DNA of 64,000 nt, from assembly GCA_947044365.1 (NCBI GenBank), contig OX345636.1, forward strand, positions 35,035,212-35,099,211, given 5' to 3'. The translations under genes were made by a program, and so were the position numbers. A model generated the notes under the pieces. That model made no database searches and was not told the origin of the DNA. It saw only the letters and a list, made by a program, of their open reading frames with translations. Shown here one piece after another: positions 11,440 through 23,700 of this stretch. This stretch comes from Petrosia ficiformis. Lineage: Eukaryota; Porifera; Demospongiae; Haplosclerida; Petrosiidae. Every line of letters begins with the position of its first letter. The first letter of the stretch is position 1.

Positions 11440-11774
11440 AGTGGGTTCGCACGGTCAATTAATAATGGGCGTGTCGCGTAAAAGAACGCTCGCTCGAGCT
11501 ACAGACCAGCGCTGCAGGCAGCCGGGAAGAATCTAAAGCTACACTATTAACTGTTGTGTATAGTAAGGAAACAGTTTAAAGATGATGTAGGAATCTTTAA
11601 CAAGTAAGTATAATAAGTCTTTTAATCATTTCGAAACTTGAAGGCTGTTTCTATGCACTTAGACTGCACTGAGTTACACTTACTTTTTCAGCTAGGTCTC
11701 AGTTCTCGAGAACACAGAAAGGTAGAGACACTAGTGCCATCAGTAATGATTGTCATTGCAAAGCAATTATAGGG

Positions 11775-11778
<4 letters not shown>
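11440..11778. repeat. Copy of the GTCAATTAATGGGCG repeat module, upstream of the receptor-like gene
   Basis: It contains CGGTCAATTAATAATGGGCG, then CGCGTAAAAGAACGCTCGCT and CTACAGACCAG, and ends with GCAAAGCAATTATAGGGATA. This is a diverged relative of the repeat at 5606-6045. It begins about 90 bp upstream of the minus-strand start codon at 11352, so it may overlap that gene's promoter. A regulatory role is speculation. Confidence 0.55.
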
Positions 11779-11779
<1 letters not shown>

Positions 11780-11827
<48 letters not shown>

Positions 11828-11868
11828 TACATATATATAATATAATTATATATAAATATAAATATATA
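11780..11868. repeat. TA dinucleotide-rich microsatellite
   Basis: Nearly pure TA repeats run up to the left end of the pogo-like element, which uses TA as its target site. The right flank near 14804 is also TA-rich, consistent with insertion into a TA tract. Confidence 0.85.
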
Positions 11869-14803
11869 GCTAACCGGGGCTATTCCGTTTCCTATACAAA
11901 CTCAACCCCGCCTACCTCATCTTACTAAACGCTTTATAACTCCAAAACTGTGTGAGATATAGGTCTCAGACCTCTACCATTGGATCCGGGATAGATTTAG
12001 CAAAATACAGATACCAAAAAAGCAGAGCTTGTGAGCGTAGCGCGCTAAAAAAAATCATTTCATTAGCAGAAGCAATAAAATTACTCATATTGCACATGTT
12101 TTGTTCTCTCTAAATTCTCTCCCAGTGATCTCTGTTTCTTTCTAATTTCCTCCAGGCAAGTAGTATAGTAATTTCATTAATGTTATAATATAATATGAAA
12201 TAAATATATTAATTTTTTTAACAATAAATAATTATTATTTATTTATATAATACTTTATTACTAATAAATAGAATGGTACGTCACTACAAAAAAAAGGAAA
12301 AGACTATGAAATGGTCTGAAGAAGATATGGAGAAAGCTATAGATTATGCACGCACACACAAAAACATCACAGCAGCAGCAAAACAATTTAAAATACCCGT
12401 AAGTACGTTGAAGGACCATATCCGTGGAAAATCATGCAAAGGTAAGAAACCAGGCCATCCCACTGTTCTTACTATGCAACAAGAGCAAGAGATTGTTGAT
12501 ACTTGTACAGTCTTTGCTGAATGGGGCTTTGGTCTAGGAAGAAGGGAGATTGAATCGATCATTCAAAATTACTTGAAATCAACAAAACAACCACACCCAT
12601 TTCACAACAGTGTACCAGGAGAAGGGTGGTGGAGTGGGTTTATAAGACGACATAATGGTCTATGCAAACGAAAACCACAGCATTTACAAATGGTGAGAGC
12701 TAAGGCGACCACAAAACCAGTAATAGACCACTGGTTTAACAACTGCTTAAAGCAATCATTAGAAGATCTAGATTTATTTAACAAACCAGAGCAGATTTTC
12801 AATGTCGATGAATCTGGTTTTCCATTAGGTTGGACACCTAAAACCATATTGGCAAAACGTGGTCAAAAATCTCCTCAGGCTTTGCTTGCTGGATCAGGAC
12901 GAGAAAATATCACTGTCCAGATGTGTGTATCTGCTACTGGTAAATTACTTCCACCATACATTGTGTATAAAGGTGAACGTCTTATGTCTGACTGTACATA
13001 TGGTGGCCCCCTTGCAACACGATTTGCTGTGTCACACAATGGCTGGATGACCGAGGAAACCTTCATTGACTGGATGCGCTCTCTATTCATTCCTTCTCTT
13101 CCAGATGAACGTCCAATTCTTCTTATCTTAGATGGTCATAGTTCCCATGTTTCATATGAAATTCGTGTACTAGCCATAGAAAATCAAATTCATCTTCTTA
13201 AACTTCCTCCACATACCACACATGCTCTTCAACCACTTGATGTTGGTGTACTTAACCACCTGAAAGGTATTTGGCAAAACATTGTTGGAGATTTTACTCG
13301 TCGAGAAAGGCGAATTATTACAAAACGAGATTTTCCATCTTTGTTAGATGGAGTATGGAAACAATACAAACCACAGTGGGCTAAAGGTGGATTTTGTAAG
13401 TGTGGTATTGTTCCATTCAAGCCAGAAAGTGTTCCCGATTCTCTGTTTTCATACTCAGACCCATTTTCCACTTCTCAAGTATCTGACAAGTCTCCTACAG
13501 CTTCAGATGAAAACAGTTTAGTAGCAGTTTTGCAATCTGAAACCGAGAATGATGACATAACATCAGGTGTACAAATAGTGCAAATAGTACCATCAACAAC
13601 CAATTCTTCAAGCACACTATCATCAACAATTAATTTATCTACTTCTACACCACCATCACTACAATCACCTTTGCCAATATCAACACATCTGTCTTCTCCA
13701 CCAACACCGCCATCTTTACCACCATCATCTTTACAATCACTACAATCATCTCCACCACCAGCATCAACAGGAATACCATCAACTCTATCATCATCTACAA
13801 CACAATCCTCTAGACCACCATCTTTACCAATGTCAACACCAATACTATCACCAACAACACAATCTTCTCCACCACCACCAGTATCAACATCAATAAAATC
13901 ATCTTCTAACTCACTTCGAGACTTTTTTGCAGACCTGCTGAAGTCAAAAACCCCTACAAGGAACAGTAAAACTCAAGTTCGGAAAAGGTTGTCAGGTCTT
14001 GGGGAAAGTTTGACTTCAAATGAAGCTATTGAAAGAGTGAGAATGGCTCAAGAAAAAAAGGAACAGAAAGAAAGAGAAAAAATAGAAAGAACACAAGAAC
14101 GTAAAAGGAAGAAGGAAGAGAAAGAGAAAGAAAAACAGGAAAAACAGAAAAATAAACAGAAAGTGACAGGTAAATCCAACAAAAAAAAACCCAAGAGACC
14201 AAATAAATCGCCCACCCCACCCAGCACTAGCAATACTAAAACGTGTCCTACCTGTGGTGCACCGTACGATGAGGATGATGAACTCTGGCTTCAATGTGAG
14301 CAGTGCGATGCATGGAGTCATATGGATTGTGCTGGATATTCAAGATGGTCTGAAGAAGATTTAGCTTCAGAAGTTTATGTGTGTGAAATTTGCACTCTAT
14401 AATAATAAATAGTTGTTGAAATGTATCAATATATACTACATACACATTTATCCAACATACCATGTATATTCCATGATTGATTAAACTTGTAGCAGGACAA
14501 TAAAACCATCAATTAGCTACTAATCCGTAAATGTCCGTTAATTGTCCAAATATTCCGTACACGTCTCCGTTGGAATAGCCCCGGTGCAACGGAAATAGCC
14601 GGACTTCACAAAATTTGAAACAATTTCGAAATAGTTTATGATAGTCTTGTAAAGTTTTTACCATCATACGCAAAATTGAACGTAAATTTCAAAAATGTGA
14701 GTTACAAATTATTATTTTGTTCGTACAAGAAGTTATGCGCTTATGAATATTAAATTTTACAGTAACGACCAAATGCAACGGAATAAGCTTAGCCCCGGTT
14801 GAC
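11869..14803 (+). mobile_element. Pogo/Tigger-like DNA transposon, apparently complete
   Basis: The left end reads GCTAACCGGGGCTATTCCGT. The right end, read inward, is GTCAACCGGGGCTAAGCTTA. They share the core AACCGGGGCTA and an ATTCCGT phrase, and both ends are bounded by TA. A further copy of the end motif (GGAATAGCCCCGG) lies inside at about 14571-14583. The element is about 2.9 kb and carries one intact transposase gene. Matching ends and an open reading frame suggest fairly recent insertion. Confidence 0.85.
12273..14402 (+). CDS. Pogo-family transposase with C-terminal PHD finger, 709 aa
   Basis: The protein should bind the element ends and catalyse cut-and-paste transposition into TA. 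Residues about 11-55 form a psq-type helix-turn-helix (ITAAAKQFKIPVSTLKDHI). Residues about 65-145 fit a CENP-B-type DNA-binding domain (GWWSGFIRRHNGL). The DDE/D core shows NVDESG (D179), LDGHSSH (D287) and HALQPLDVG (D323), with 35 residues between the second and third aspartates, and the full triad is present. Residues about 440-545 are low-complexity Ser/Thr/Pro. A Lys/Glu-rich helix follows. The C-terminus is a PHD zinc finger with CPTCGAPYDEDD, CEQCDAWSHMDC and CEIC. The ORF has no break. A PHD finger suggests chromatin-directed targeting, which is inference. Confidence 0.9.
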   Translation: MVRHYKKKEKTMKWSEEDMEKAIDYARTHKNITAAAKQFKIPVSTLKDHIRGKSCKGKKPGHPTVLTMQQEQEIVDTCTVFAEWGFGLGRREIESIIQNYLKSTKQPHPFHNSVPGEGWWSGFIRRHNGLCKRKPQHLQMVRAKATTKPVIDHWFNNCLKQSLEDLDLFNKPEQIFNVDESGFPLGWTPKTILAKRGQKSPQALLAGSGRENITVQMCVSATGKLLPPYIVYKGERLMSDCTYGGPLATRFAVSHNGWMTEETFIDWMRSLFIPSLPDERPILLILDGHSSHVSYEIRVLAIENQIHLLKLPPHTTHALQPLDVGVLNHLKGIWQNIVGDFTRRERRIITKRDFPSLLDGVWKQYKPQWAKGGFCKCGIVPFKPESVPDSLFSYSDPFSTSQVSDKSPTASDENSLVAVLQSETENDDITSGVQIVQIVPSTTNSSSTLSSTINLSTSTPPSLQSPLPISTHLSSPPTPPSLPPSSLQSLQSSPPPASTGIPSTLSSSTTQSSRPPSLPMSTPILSPTTQSSPPPPVSTSIKSSSNSLRDFFADLLKSKTPTRNSKTQVRKRLSGLGESLTSNEAIERVRMAQEKKEQKEREKIERTQERKRKKEEKEKEKQEKQKNKQKVTGKSNKKKPKRPNKSPTPPSTSNTKTCPTCGAPYDEDDELWLQCEQCDAWSHMDCAGYSRWSEEDLASEVYVCEICTL

Positions 14804-15040
14804 TATATATATAATATATATTATATATCTTGTTATTGTCAGCTGGTGAGTTGTCTATAATTATATATATATATAATTATATATATATATATAATAGTCT
14901 GTGCTATTATTACTAACGATGTACAAACGTCTGACTATCTTTTTGTGTATGTGTATGTATGTATCTATGTATGTATGTGTTTATGTGTATGTATGTATGT
15001 ATGTATGTATGTATGTATCTAATAGGTCCTATATATATTT
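14804..15040. repeat. TA-rich flank and TATG microsatellite
   Basis: TA-rich sequence follows the pogo right end. An imperfect TATG array at about 14945-15018 then leads into repeat copy B. No gene is visible. Confidence 0.7.
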
Positions 15041-15790
15041 TGTATATAGATCTACAATGTAGGACTTGTTGTCTAATAAAACATTTCATCATATGATTTG
15101 TATCTCCATGCACGATGCAGTATGTGCTTTTAGCATTCAGACATTGAAAATATATAGAAGTTAAAAAATGATATTTGCAAAACATTCACATAACAGTAAT
15201 TCTATTCTCACAATCAATATTTTCAATAAAACACACATGTTATGAACGTTTTGGGATAAACAGTCTGTTATTTTTTAAATGAAACATAAATGTGACAATC
15301 ATAAACAATAACAGCTTGTGCATGTGTAGTCATATGTCAATGGAAGTACAATAGCTTATAATTATCTGTGCATCTAAATAATTCAAGTATTCTCAATTAT
15401 TCAAAAAGTAGTTTATTCAAAATTAAAAACTATTTAACTAAAAATGTTGTATTACCAAATATGGAATTTTTCATCCTATATATTATGAATCAAGTACAGT
15501 ATTTTAATGTATGTATGTATGTACATATATATGCATGTTAAGCTATGTATGTACGTACGTTTGTAGATAAATACGTACATACGTATGTTAATGTATATAT
15601 GTACGTATGTACATAATATGTATGTATGCATGTATGTATGTATGTATGAATGTATGTATGTATGTATATAATCCATTAACTGATGATTTAGCTGTTGATG
15701 AATGCATAGAGAAGTAACATAATATATTGCACATACAGACATACATACAAGCATATACACACACATTAAAAATTATATTGAAATGGTACT
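15040..15790. repeat. Interspersed repeat unit, copy B
   Basis: This stretch matches copy A (6500-7320) through phrases such as CATCATATGATTTGT, TCAATAAAACACACATGTTA and GACAATCATAAACAATAACA. It contains a TATG array at about 15505-15670. It lies in tandem with copy C, so the unit was duplicated here. Confidence 0.7.
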
Positions 15791-16530
15791 GTTAAAAACA
15801 TTTACGTAGTAATAACAGTAATTCTATTGTCGCAATCAATATTTTCAATAACACACACATGTTATGAACGTTTTGGGATAAATAGTCTGTTATTTTTTAG
15901 ATGAAACATAAATGTGACAATCATAAACAATAACAGTTTGTGCATGTGTAGTCATATGTCAATGGAAATATAATAGCTTATTATTATCTGTACATACAGA
16001 ATGATTCTTAATTAATTTTAGTTTATTCAAAATTTAAAACTTTTCACTAAAATGTTTCAATGTTTATGTAAGGGAAATTCAATTTAACATATTAATGAGT
16101 TGTTGTATTTCCCAAATATGAAATTTTTTCATCCTATATAATTATGATTGTATTTCAATGTATGTATGTATGTATGTATGTATGTATGTATGTATGTATG
16201 TATGTATGCATGTATGTTGATATATGTACGTACATAGATATGCACATATATATGTACAAACATACATACATATGTATGTGCGTATGTATGTATGTGTGTA
16301 TGCAATCCATTAACTGACAATTTAACTGTTGCATAAAGAAGTAACATAACATATTGCCCATACATACATACATACATATATGCATGCACACATACATTAA
16401 AATAAAACTCACAATAAATGTGTTCAGAGGTTTATGTTGATATAACTCCTTGGCCTTGTTGGGCTTCAGGGTGTTATATCTGGCATGCCAGCCTTCTAAC
16501 AATGCTTTATATATTACAAATAATATATAT
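15791..16530. repeat. Interspersed repeat unit, copy C
   Basis: It repeats the copy B sequence from TCAATATTTTCAATAACACA (15836) onward and carries a TATG array at about 16160-16300. It ends with the same segment as copy A: CAGAGGTTTATGTTGATATA and then CTGGCATGCCAGCC. No coding potential is visible. Confidence 0.7.
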
Positions 16531-16555
16531 TAATAAGAATAGGTTTACACCAAGG

Positions 16556-16624
16556 TATAGTTTCTACTGGATCTATCAAACTGAGGGCCGAAGGCACAAG
16601 GTTTGATAAATCAGTAGAAACTGT
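16556..16624. repeat. Short hairpin (foldback) element
   Basis: AGTTTCTACTGGATCTATCA on the left pairs with TTGATAAATCAGTAGAAACT on the right, around a short centre containing GAGGGCCGAAGGC. This gives an imperfect stem of about 25 bp. It is probably a miniature inverted-repeat element. Confidence 0.65.
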
Positions 16625-17721
16625 AACGAGCTATATATATAACCAACCGTCTTCTACCATGAAACGTGTGTGAAATACAGTAACTAATTTCACTAATCTA
16701 GTATGGATTTCTGTGACTCTTTAGATAAGTAACTGTCTGACTGATCAACAGCTCAGTCGCAAATGACAGAAGGAGCTCCTACTTTACTCTACATGAGGGG
16801 CACTTTTTTTCATTACAGATTATGCTTTGCTTATGATTTGAATTATAATTAATATAACACTAAACTATTGTCTTAAAAAAGTGGGGGGTGCCATAGCCTC
16901 CTAGTTCCAACACCTGTGATACTGATACTAATAGCAATTCTGTCAGTACTTCTTATCCTAGGTTTCTTGATTAGTTTTACTTGCTGAAGCACTGCAAACC
17001 ATGGTTTGAACCAGGAGAAACTTGATATTTTAGTTTTGAAATTTTGTAATATATATAATTGACTCTTATCCTAGTATCGATGATAAAACTATTAAAGTAT
17101 TATTTTAGAACACCATCGCATTCATTAGCCATAATAGCTACCATTACTTAATTAAGAATGGACATCTGTCATTAAATTACATAAACGTTCCTTATTGTGT
17201 TTTCAGTATCCATAATGATTTTCTTTGAATGATATAAACTATAGCTAAAACACTACTACACTCTACACTGTTACAATTGGGGTGCTCAAATGCTACCTAG
17301 GGGCTGGTATTATATTCTGCATATATCTATGGAACCTCTGATCTTTTGGAAGGTGACAAGGGTGTATTAGACTTTACTGTACATATTATTCACCCATACC
17401 AATGTCTACATCAAAACCATTTGTTTCAAAAAGATCACAGGTTTCCACAGTTACACAATTTAATACCCTAGGGCATGACATTTAAAGGCTCATTCTTTTA
17501 AACATTGTATACTGGGAATATATATCATATGCATATGGGATCTGGATCTCTCACTGACACAATAAAACAAATTGCTTTGCATTATTGAAATCTTTGAACT
17601 AATGACCTCCTGTCATGTTCTTGTGGCTGGAAACTATAGGTCTGGAACATTTTGATTTCCTCCAAAACGTCAGAAATCAAGTAACTTCTTCACACAAAAA
17701 GCAGAACACTATAGCATCTAC
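16625..17721. other. Intergenic stretch downstream of the minus-strand dynein-tail gene
   Basis: This AT-rich sequence lies between repeat copy C and the probable last exon of the minus-strand gene. I recognise no exon, RNA gene or inverted repeat. It would hold the 3' UTR of that gene if the terminal exon at 17722-17790 is correct. Confidence 0.4.
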
Positions 17722-20700
17722 TCACTGCAGGGGGTCATCCAGGAACTGATTCAAATCAAAGTAGTCAGCTATTTTCATACTCATAATATACTCATAAACA
17801 AATAACAAAAAGGTACAAAAAGGTACAAATTTAACAGAAAATATAATTTATAGCTTTTCGAAGTACACCTTTTGTGATTTCAATATTGAGAGCCAGCAGA
17901 CACACCCTTTATAAAATATAAACAGACTGATAAGTTCAATGAAAATTAATATACTAATAAAAATTATTGTCTTATCACAGTAATTATATCACCACCTTAA
18001 TTGAAATAAAACTAACAATTGGGTTTCCTTACATACTCAATTGACCCTTTCCGTTAAGAATAAATCCAGAAGAAACAAGATATATTGAGAAAAAGTATCC
18101 CTATTATTGTTTTGTAGTGTCAATGTCTAATATTCAGTAATGATGTCTGACATTCTCATGTCTGAAACACAACATAGTATTATAGTGATTGCCTACTCTT
18201 CTGAGGTCCTTGTAGAACTTTATGAAGGTATTGTATCTAGAACAACTATTCCTGCTGGTCAGTAAAGTTTGATTGAGTACATGTTCTATTACGTACCACG
18301 TCTATTAATTGTCCAAGTGCCCCGAAATGATGCAACTTCCTTAACTAAATATACAATGCATACTCACATAAGTGAGACAAACATATATAGAAACATACAT
18401 CGAACCCATGGGAAAGCAATCATAGGGATGGCCCTACGGGGTGGGGGCGCAGTCAATTAATGGGTGTGGCACATAATAGAACTATATACATATACATGTA
18501 TATTCTTGTGTCACTTACGTAAATATGCATTGTATACATAGTTAAGGAAGTTGCATCATATACGTAGTTAAGTTGCGTCATTCGGGGGGCAACAGTCAAT
18601 TAATGGGCATTGCGTGTAATAGAATGCAGTCAAGCTCTACAGACAAAAGCTACTTGTAGCTTACGAAGAAAATGGAACTAATACCTATATAGCTACTCTA
18701 CCTGAAATGTATTCCTAAAGTTCTACAAGGTCTTTTAAAAGGTATAATCAAAATAATAACTATAATAGGCTGTTGTGTTTCAGGCATGACAAAGTCAGCC
18801 ACGATTACTGAATGCTGGACATAGGGATACTTTTTTCTCTATATATCTTGTTATGATTTTATCATGTACATTACATGTGCATTCAAATGCCAGAATAATT
18901 TTTAAACCGGTCCAAGCAAAAATACAGAGATGAAGACATCGCCTTAATCAATCATCATGTAGAATGCAATAAATATTCATGACCCATAGTACAAATGAAG
19001 AATCTAATTATATCAATAGAGATGATAATTTTACCTCTGCTAGTCTTTGTACATACAAAATGGCTTCCTTGCTTTCCCAAAGTAGTTGCTAGATAAAGTA
19101 TATAAACAATAATATACATTAAAGGTTGACATGAATTTAACTTTCTTTCCTAATTCCCATTTTGAAGATTACTAGATCATAAAATTAATGTTTGTGTAGA
19201 AATAGCTTACCTGCTGGTGTCTAAATTCAGGAGCTAATATCTGCGTTACAGACTGCAATTTAGACAATGGTACATTTAATCTCGTTTTACCTTGGAACAG
19301 ACGATGTTCTAGATCAGCAATGTGATTCAATAATACCCTTTTTTCCTACATTGTGGGGTGGTGGTTCATAATGACAATAGAATATGCATAACTTTAACTA
19401 AAACAATTATTATAAATACTAATGCAATTTTAGAACTGTGCTGGTTACCCCATGTTAGGAATGAGAAATATAACTGGCTCTAGGTAAATCAGTACTTTCA
19501 TATTCATTTTGTGAAGCAACACTGTCTCTTAAAATTCTTGTTATTTTAGCCTATTAGCTAAACATATTTGTTATGCCAGAAGACTATTAAGTGCATTTCC
19601 AAATAGTTTGTTTGTTGGATTACTGGTACAAATATGGCAAAAAGCAAGCACTCAAATAGAGGGCATTACCTCGCAGATCAAAAAGTGGTTGTACTGAGAT
19701 TCCCAGAGTTGATAACATATTGAATATTAATGAATTTTTTAACTAACTGGATTTTGTTTCTTCATTTGTTCTATTAGTGAAGTATTTTCGGAGTGGAGAA
19801 CCTGAAGAAATGAAATGAAAATGACCCCAGGATGACAGCAGCATTACATCTTTGGATGGTCCCCGATTTCTTTTGTAACACTCAACAAAATAATTATTTT
19901 AATAAGTTGATCATGAATTTACTATGATTATAATTATATAGGAGTGATGTAAACAGGAAGAAGCGAGTGTGGAGTGATACAATAGTAATCATGCAGGTAT
20001 TTTGAGGACTGAAATATTGGTGCAGGACTAAAGAATGGGTATTTTGCTTTATTTACTTTACTGGTTAATATTATTTGTTTGTTGATACTTTTGGTTATCA
20101 TACACAAACCAACAAAATTTACTTGGCTGAGCTTCCAGAAGGCTATAAAAACTTTGTTCTTCATTTAGGACACAAATAATGATGTACATGTATAATTATG
20201 GGAAATATTTAATTGTGAAATGAATAAAGAAAGTGACTAAAATTAATCAAACTGAGGGTAATAATTGTACTTCGCTACTATGCAAACACAATTACATTTA
20301 TTACATACTGTGTGGATGGAATTTGGATGGAATTATATTTGCTTGTTTTGACACTATCCATTGTAAATTAAAAAAAGGTGCCAGTTTCAGAAAAAGCTAT
20401 CTTTTATTCAAATGTTCGAATGATCAAAACTATAACTATGGATATTATTTGACAGAATGTTTTTTGGAGGTGTTTCAACTAATCTACCAAACTACATGAA
20501 ATAATTAACAACCAAACATTCTGGTCATATTTTATAGTCATTGTATATAATCTAATTATTACCCTCGCGTGTAGCGTTGACGAAAGGGTATGGTAATTGT
20601 TTTGTCTGTGTGTCTGTGTGTTAGCAATTTATCTGAAAAATAAAAGTATTGGTAGATTCAAATTATACAAGGAAAAAAATAACGTAGGAATACTTCTAAA

Positions 20701-23700
20701 ACCTTTTGGTTTTAATGTTATGACAATTTTTATAACTCCCAGTTATCGTTTCACGACTTTAAGATGAAACGAGGTCAATAACAAGAGTAAGTATTAACAC
20801 ACAAAATACAATTGATCCTGTTTCATTGCTATCGCTAGCCAAGAAACAATTCAAACCCAAAACAATCAAGGTAATGGTTGCTACTAATCTCCTTTGATGC
20901 AAGATATGGAGAGCTAGCTAGCTCCACTTACAGGTATGTGCACATGCATGCTTGCAAAGCGTCATGTACTAAACGCATGATAGAGGTGATTCAATGTTTT
21001 CACACGCTGGAGACTTTAGAGGTAGACCTGAGAACTTCTACATTGTTTTTCGAATGAAAACAGAGAATAAGATGTAAGATATATATATACAAATTATACA
21101 CTTCTTTCATTGATATTCTTATTCTTCTTAGTTTTAATGCCATAATTGTGTTTCAAATTATATGTGTATTCCATGTAACAAAAGTATTGTTTGTTTCATA
21201 CACAAACTTTATTACTTTGCCACTGTGGCGAGGGTCCCGCCCTGGTGGCATTCGTTTATAGAAGCATAGTGTTAACTACTAAACAAAACAACTTACCACA
21301 TATGAAATCCTCAATTTCTTCATCTCTACATTAGTATCATGAGATATTTGTCTCTGTACTTGTATTTCCTATGAATAGAATAATGATAATAATATTTTAT
21401 GAAATCAAGGATATTAAGAAGTAAAAGGAATCCCTATGATTATATTCATGTTACATTGAATTTGCTGAGATGACTCTTTCTTTGTCTGAAATACAATCTA
21501 TTGTATTCTCGAAGTAGGGGCAAAATCGTAATGCACCCTCTCGGGTGGATGTGCATACCAGTAGATCTATACATACACTACCCACACTTATTAGTAGGGA
21601 ATTAGATAGGTTGGCAGTTGATGTTGCAGCACTGAGTGAGATGAGGTTACTTGATAAGGGTAAGCTACATGTAGATACCACTTTCTATACTCAGGTGATC
21701 CTCTAGGTGAGAAACGACAACATGGAGTGGCAATAGCTATAATATCGATTCAGCATTGGCATGCTGTGAATGCAAGGATTGTAACAGCTAGAATTAATCT
21801 AAGGAAAGGGAGATCTCTCATAGTAATTAGTGCAAATGTGCCTACATTAACTCTGAATAATCTAAATCAATGTTTTATGAAGATTTGGAGAATGTTATTG
21901 CACAGATACACCCAAGGGATTTTGTTATACTGTTAGGAGTCTTCAATGCTAGAGTTGGGAAGGATTACACTGTTTGGCCCAGTGTTATAGGTCATCATGA
22001 GCTATGTAGAATGAATGATAATGGTACACAGCATAATCTTACATGGCAACACCCCCGGTCAAAAATGTGGCATATGATTGACCACATAATTGACTACATA
22101 ATTGTTAGAAGGAGCTAGTTGGCCAAGTCAAAAATACAAGAGTGTTTAGAAGTGCAGACAGTTGGTCTGACCAACATATGTAATGTAGTGACATATGTAT
22201 TAATACCATGTGCAAAAGAAGAGTTCAAGCTACCCCAAAATCTAAGAAATTGTAAATAGGTTAAAGGATTCTAAGGATTTAGCAGGTAGCACACATACAA
22301 AAGGTTTTTACGTTATAGCACTTTAATATAGGGGAGTCGGGTAGACGAGGGTTGCATGTAGTGAAGTCCATAACTGGAGAAATGATTGCTGATCCAGTGG
22401 ATGTTCTGGATAGGTGGAGTGTACATTTTGAAAGTGTGCTTAAAAGAGATTCAGTGGTGTTACCAGAGACGATAGGAGCTGCCCTTCAGTTATGAATAAG
22501 AGATGAGCTAGTGGATGTGCCATTAGTGGATGAGATGTGGAGGAGTGTTGTGAAGCTAAAGAATGATAAGTCTGCAGGGATGGATGAGATACCTGGGGAA
22601 ATCTGTAAGTACAGTGGAGAGGTATTAGTAAATAGTTTACATACTCTTACTGTGGATGTTTGGGAATGTGAGAAAGTACCTAAGGAGTGGCGAGATGGTA
22701 TTTTCATACTCCCACATAAGAAGGGAGATAAATCAATCTGTTATCATTAAGGGGAATATCACTCCTTAGTGTAGCTGGTAAAGTGCTTAGCCAGGTTATG
22801 ATGCGTTTACAACTGGTTCTTGATGAGATCCTACCAGAAACATAGTGTGGTTTCCGTAAAACTGATCATGTATGGATATGACTTTTGCTGCTAGGCAACT
22901 TCAGGAAAAGAGTGTGGAACAACGAAGGCTGATCTACTTGATCTAACTAAAGCATATGATACAGTGAACAGGTGGGCCCTTTGGCAGTTACTAGAGAAAT
23001 ATGGTGTTTCAATTAAGTTGTTGAATATTATTAAAGATCTGCACATAGGCACGAAGGGAACAGTTGGGCTGAATGAATGGTGAGTATTCAAAGCCTTTTG
23101 GGGTTAAAAACGGGCTCCGTCAGTTTTAAATTTGTTCTTTGCTAGGGTGATAGCCGTGGCAGTGGAACGAGCTAGTGGGCTTGGAATAAGGTTCAAGATT
23201 ATTGGTAAGCTGTTTGACCCACAGATCTAGGAGAGCAACAGAATTGCTTGTGAGGGAGTTTGTGTTTGCAGATGATGCAGCCATAGTTTGTGATAATCCA
23301 TCACGTTTCCAGGAAATAATGGATTGTTTAGTCCAGTCAATCTCTGAATGGGATCTTACCCTGAGCATTGAAAAAACAAAGATGTTGTACCAACCTGCCC
23401 CTGGCGATCAGAGTGAGTCATTAAATTTTGTAGTAGGTGATAATACTCTTGAAAATGTTACCAAGTTTGGAAGTGTGCTATCTCCTGACAACACTCTGGA
23501 TGAGGAAATAAAGAATAGGCTTTCACGTGCAAACTGTTCGTTTGGTAGGTTAGCCAAGAAAGTTTGGTTCAAGAGGCATGTTTCTCCACGTACTAAAGTT
23601 AAGGTATACGAGGCTTTTGTAATTATATGTCACTTGTATGGGTGTCAATCTTGGTATAATATACATGTATGCTTATTAATTGAAGCCAACAGAAGTCGTT

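Noticed and set aside
13950..14321. Phe/Ser-rich open frames on the minus strand opposite the transposase
   Set aside because: They are the antisense shadow of the Lys/Glu-rich helix of the transposase.
14945..16300. Regularly repeated TATG/CATA blocks that could be mistaken for a CRISPR or satellite array
   Set aside because: They are simple tetranucleotide microsatellites with no unique spacers of constant length and no cas-like genes. The genome is clearly eukaryotic.
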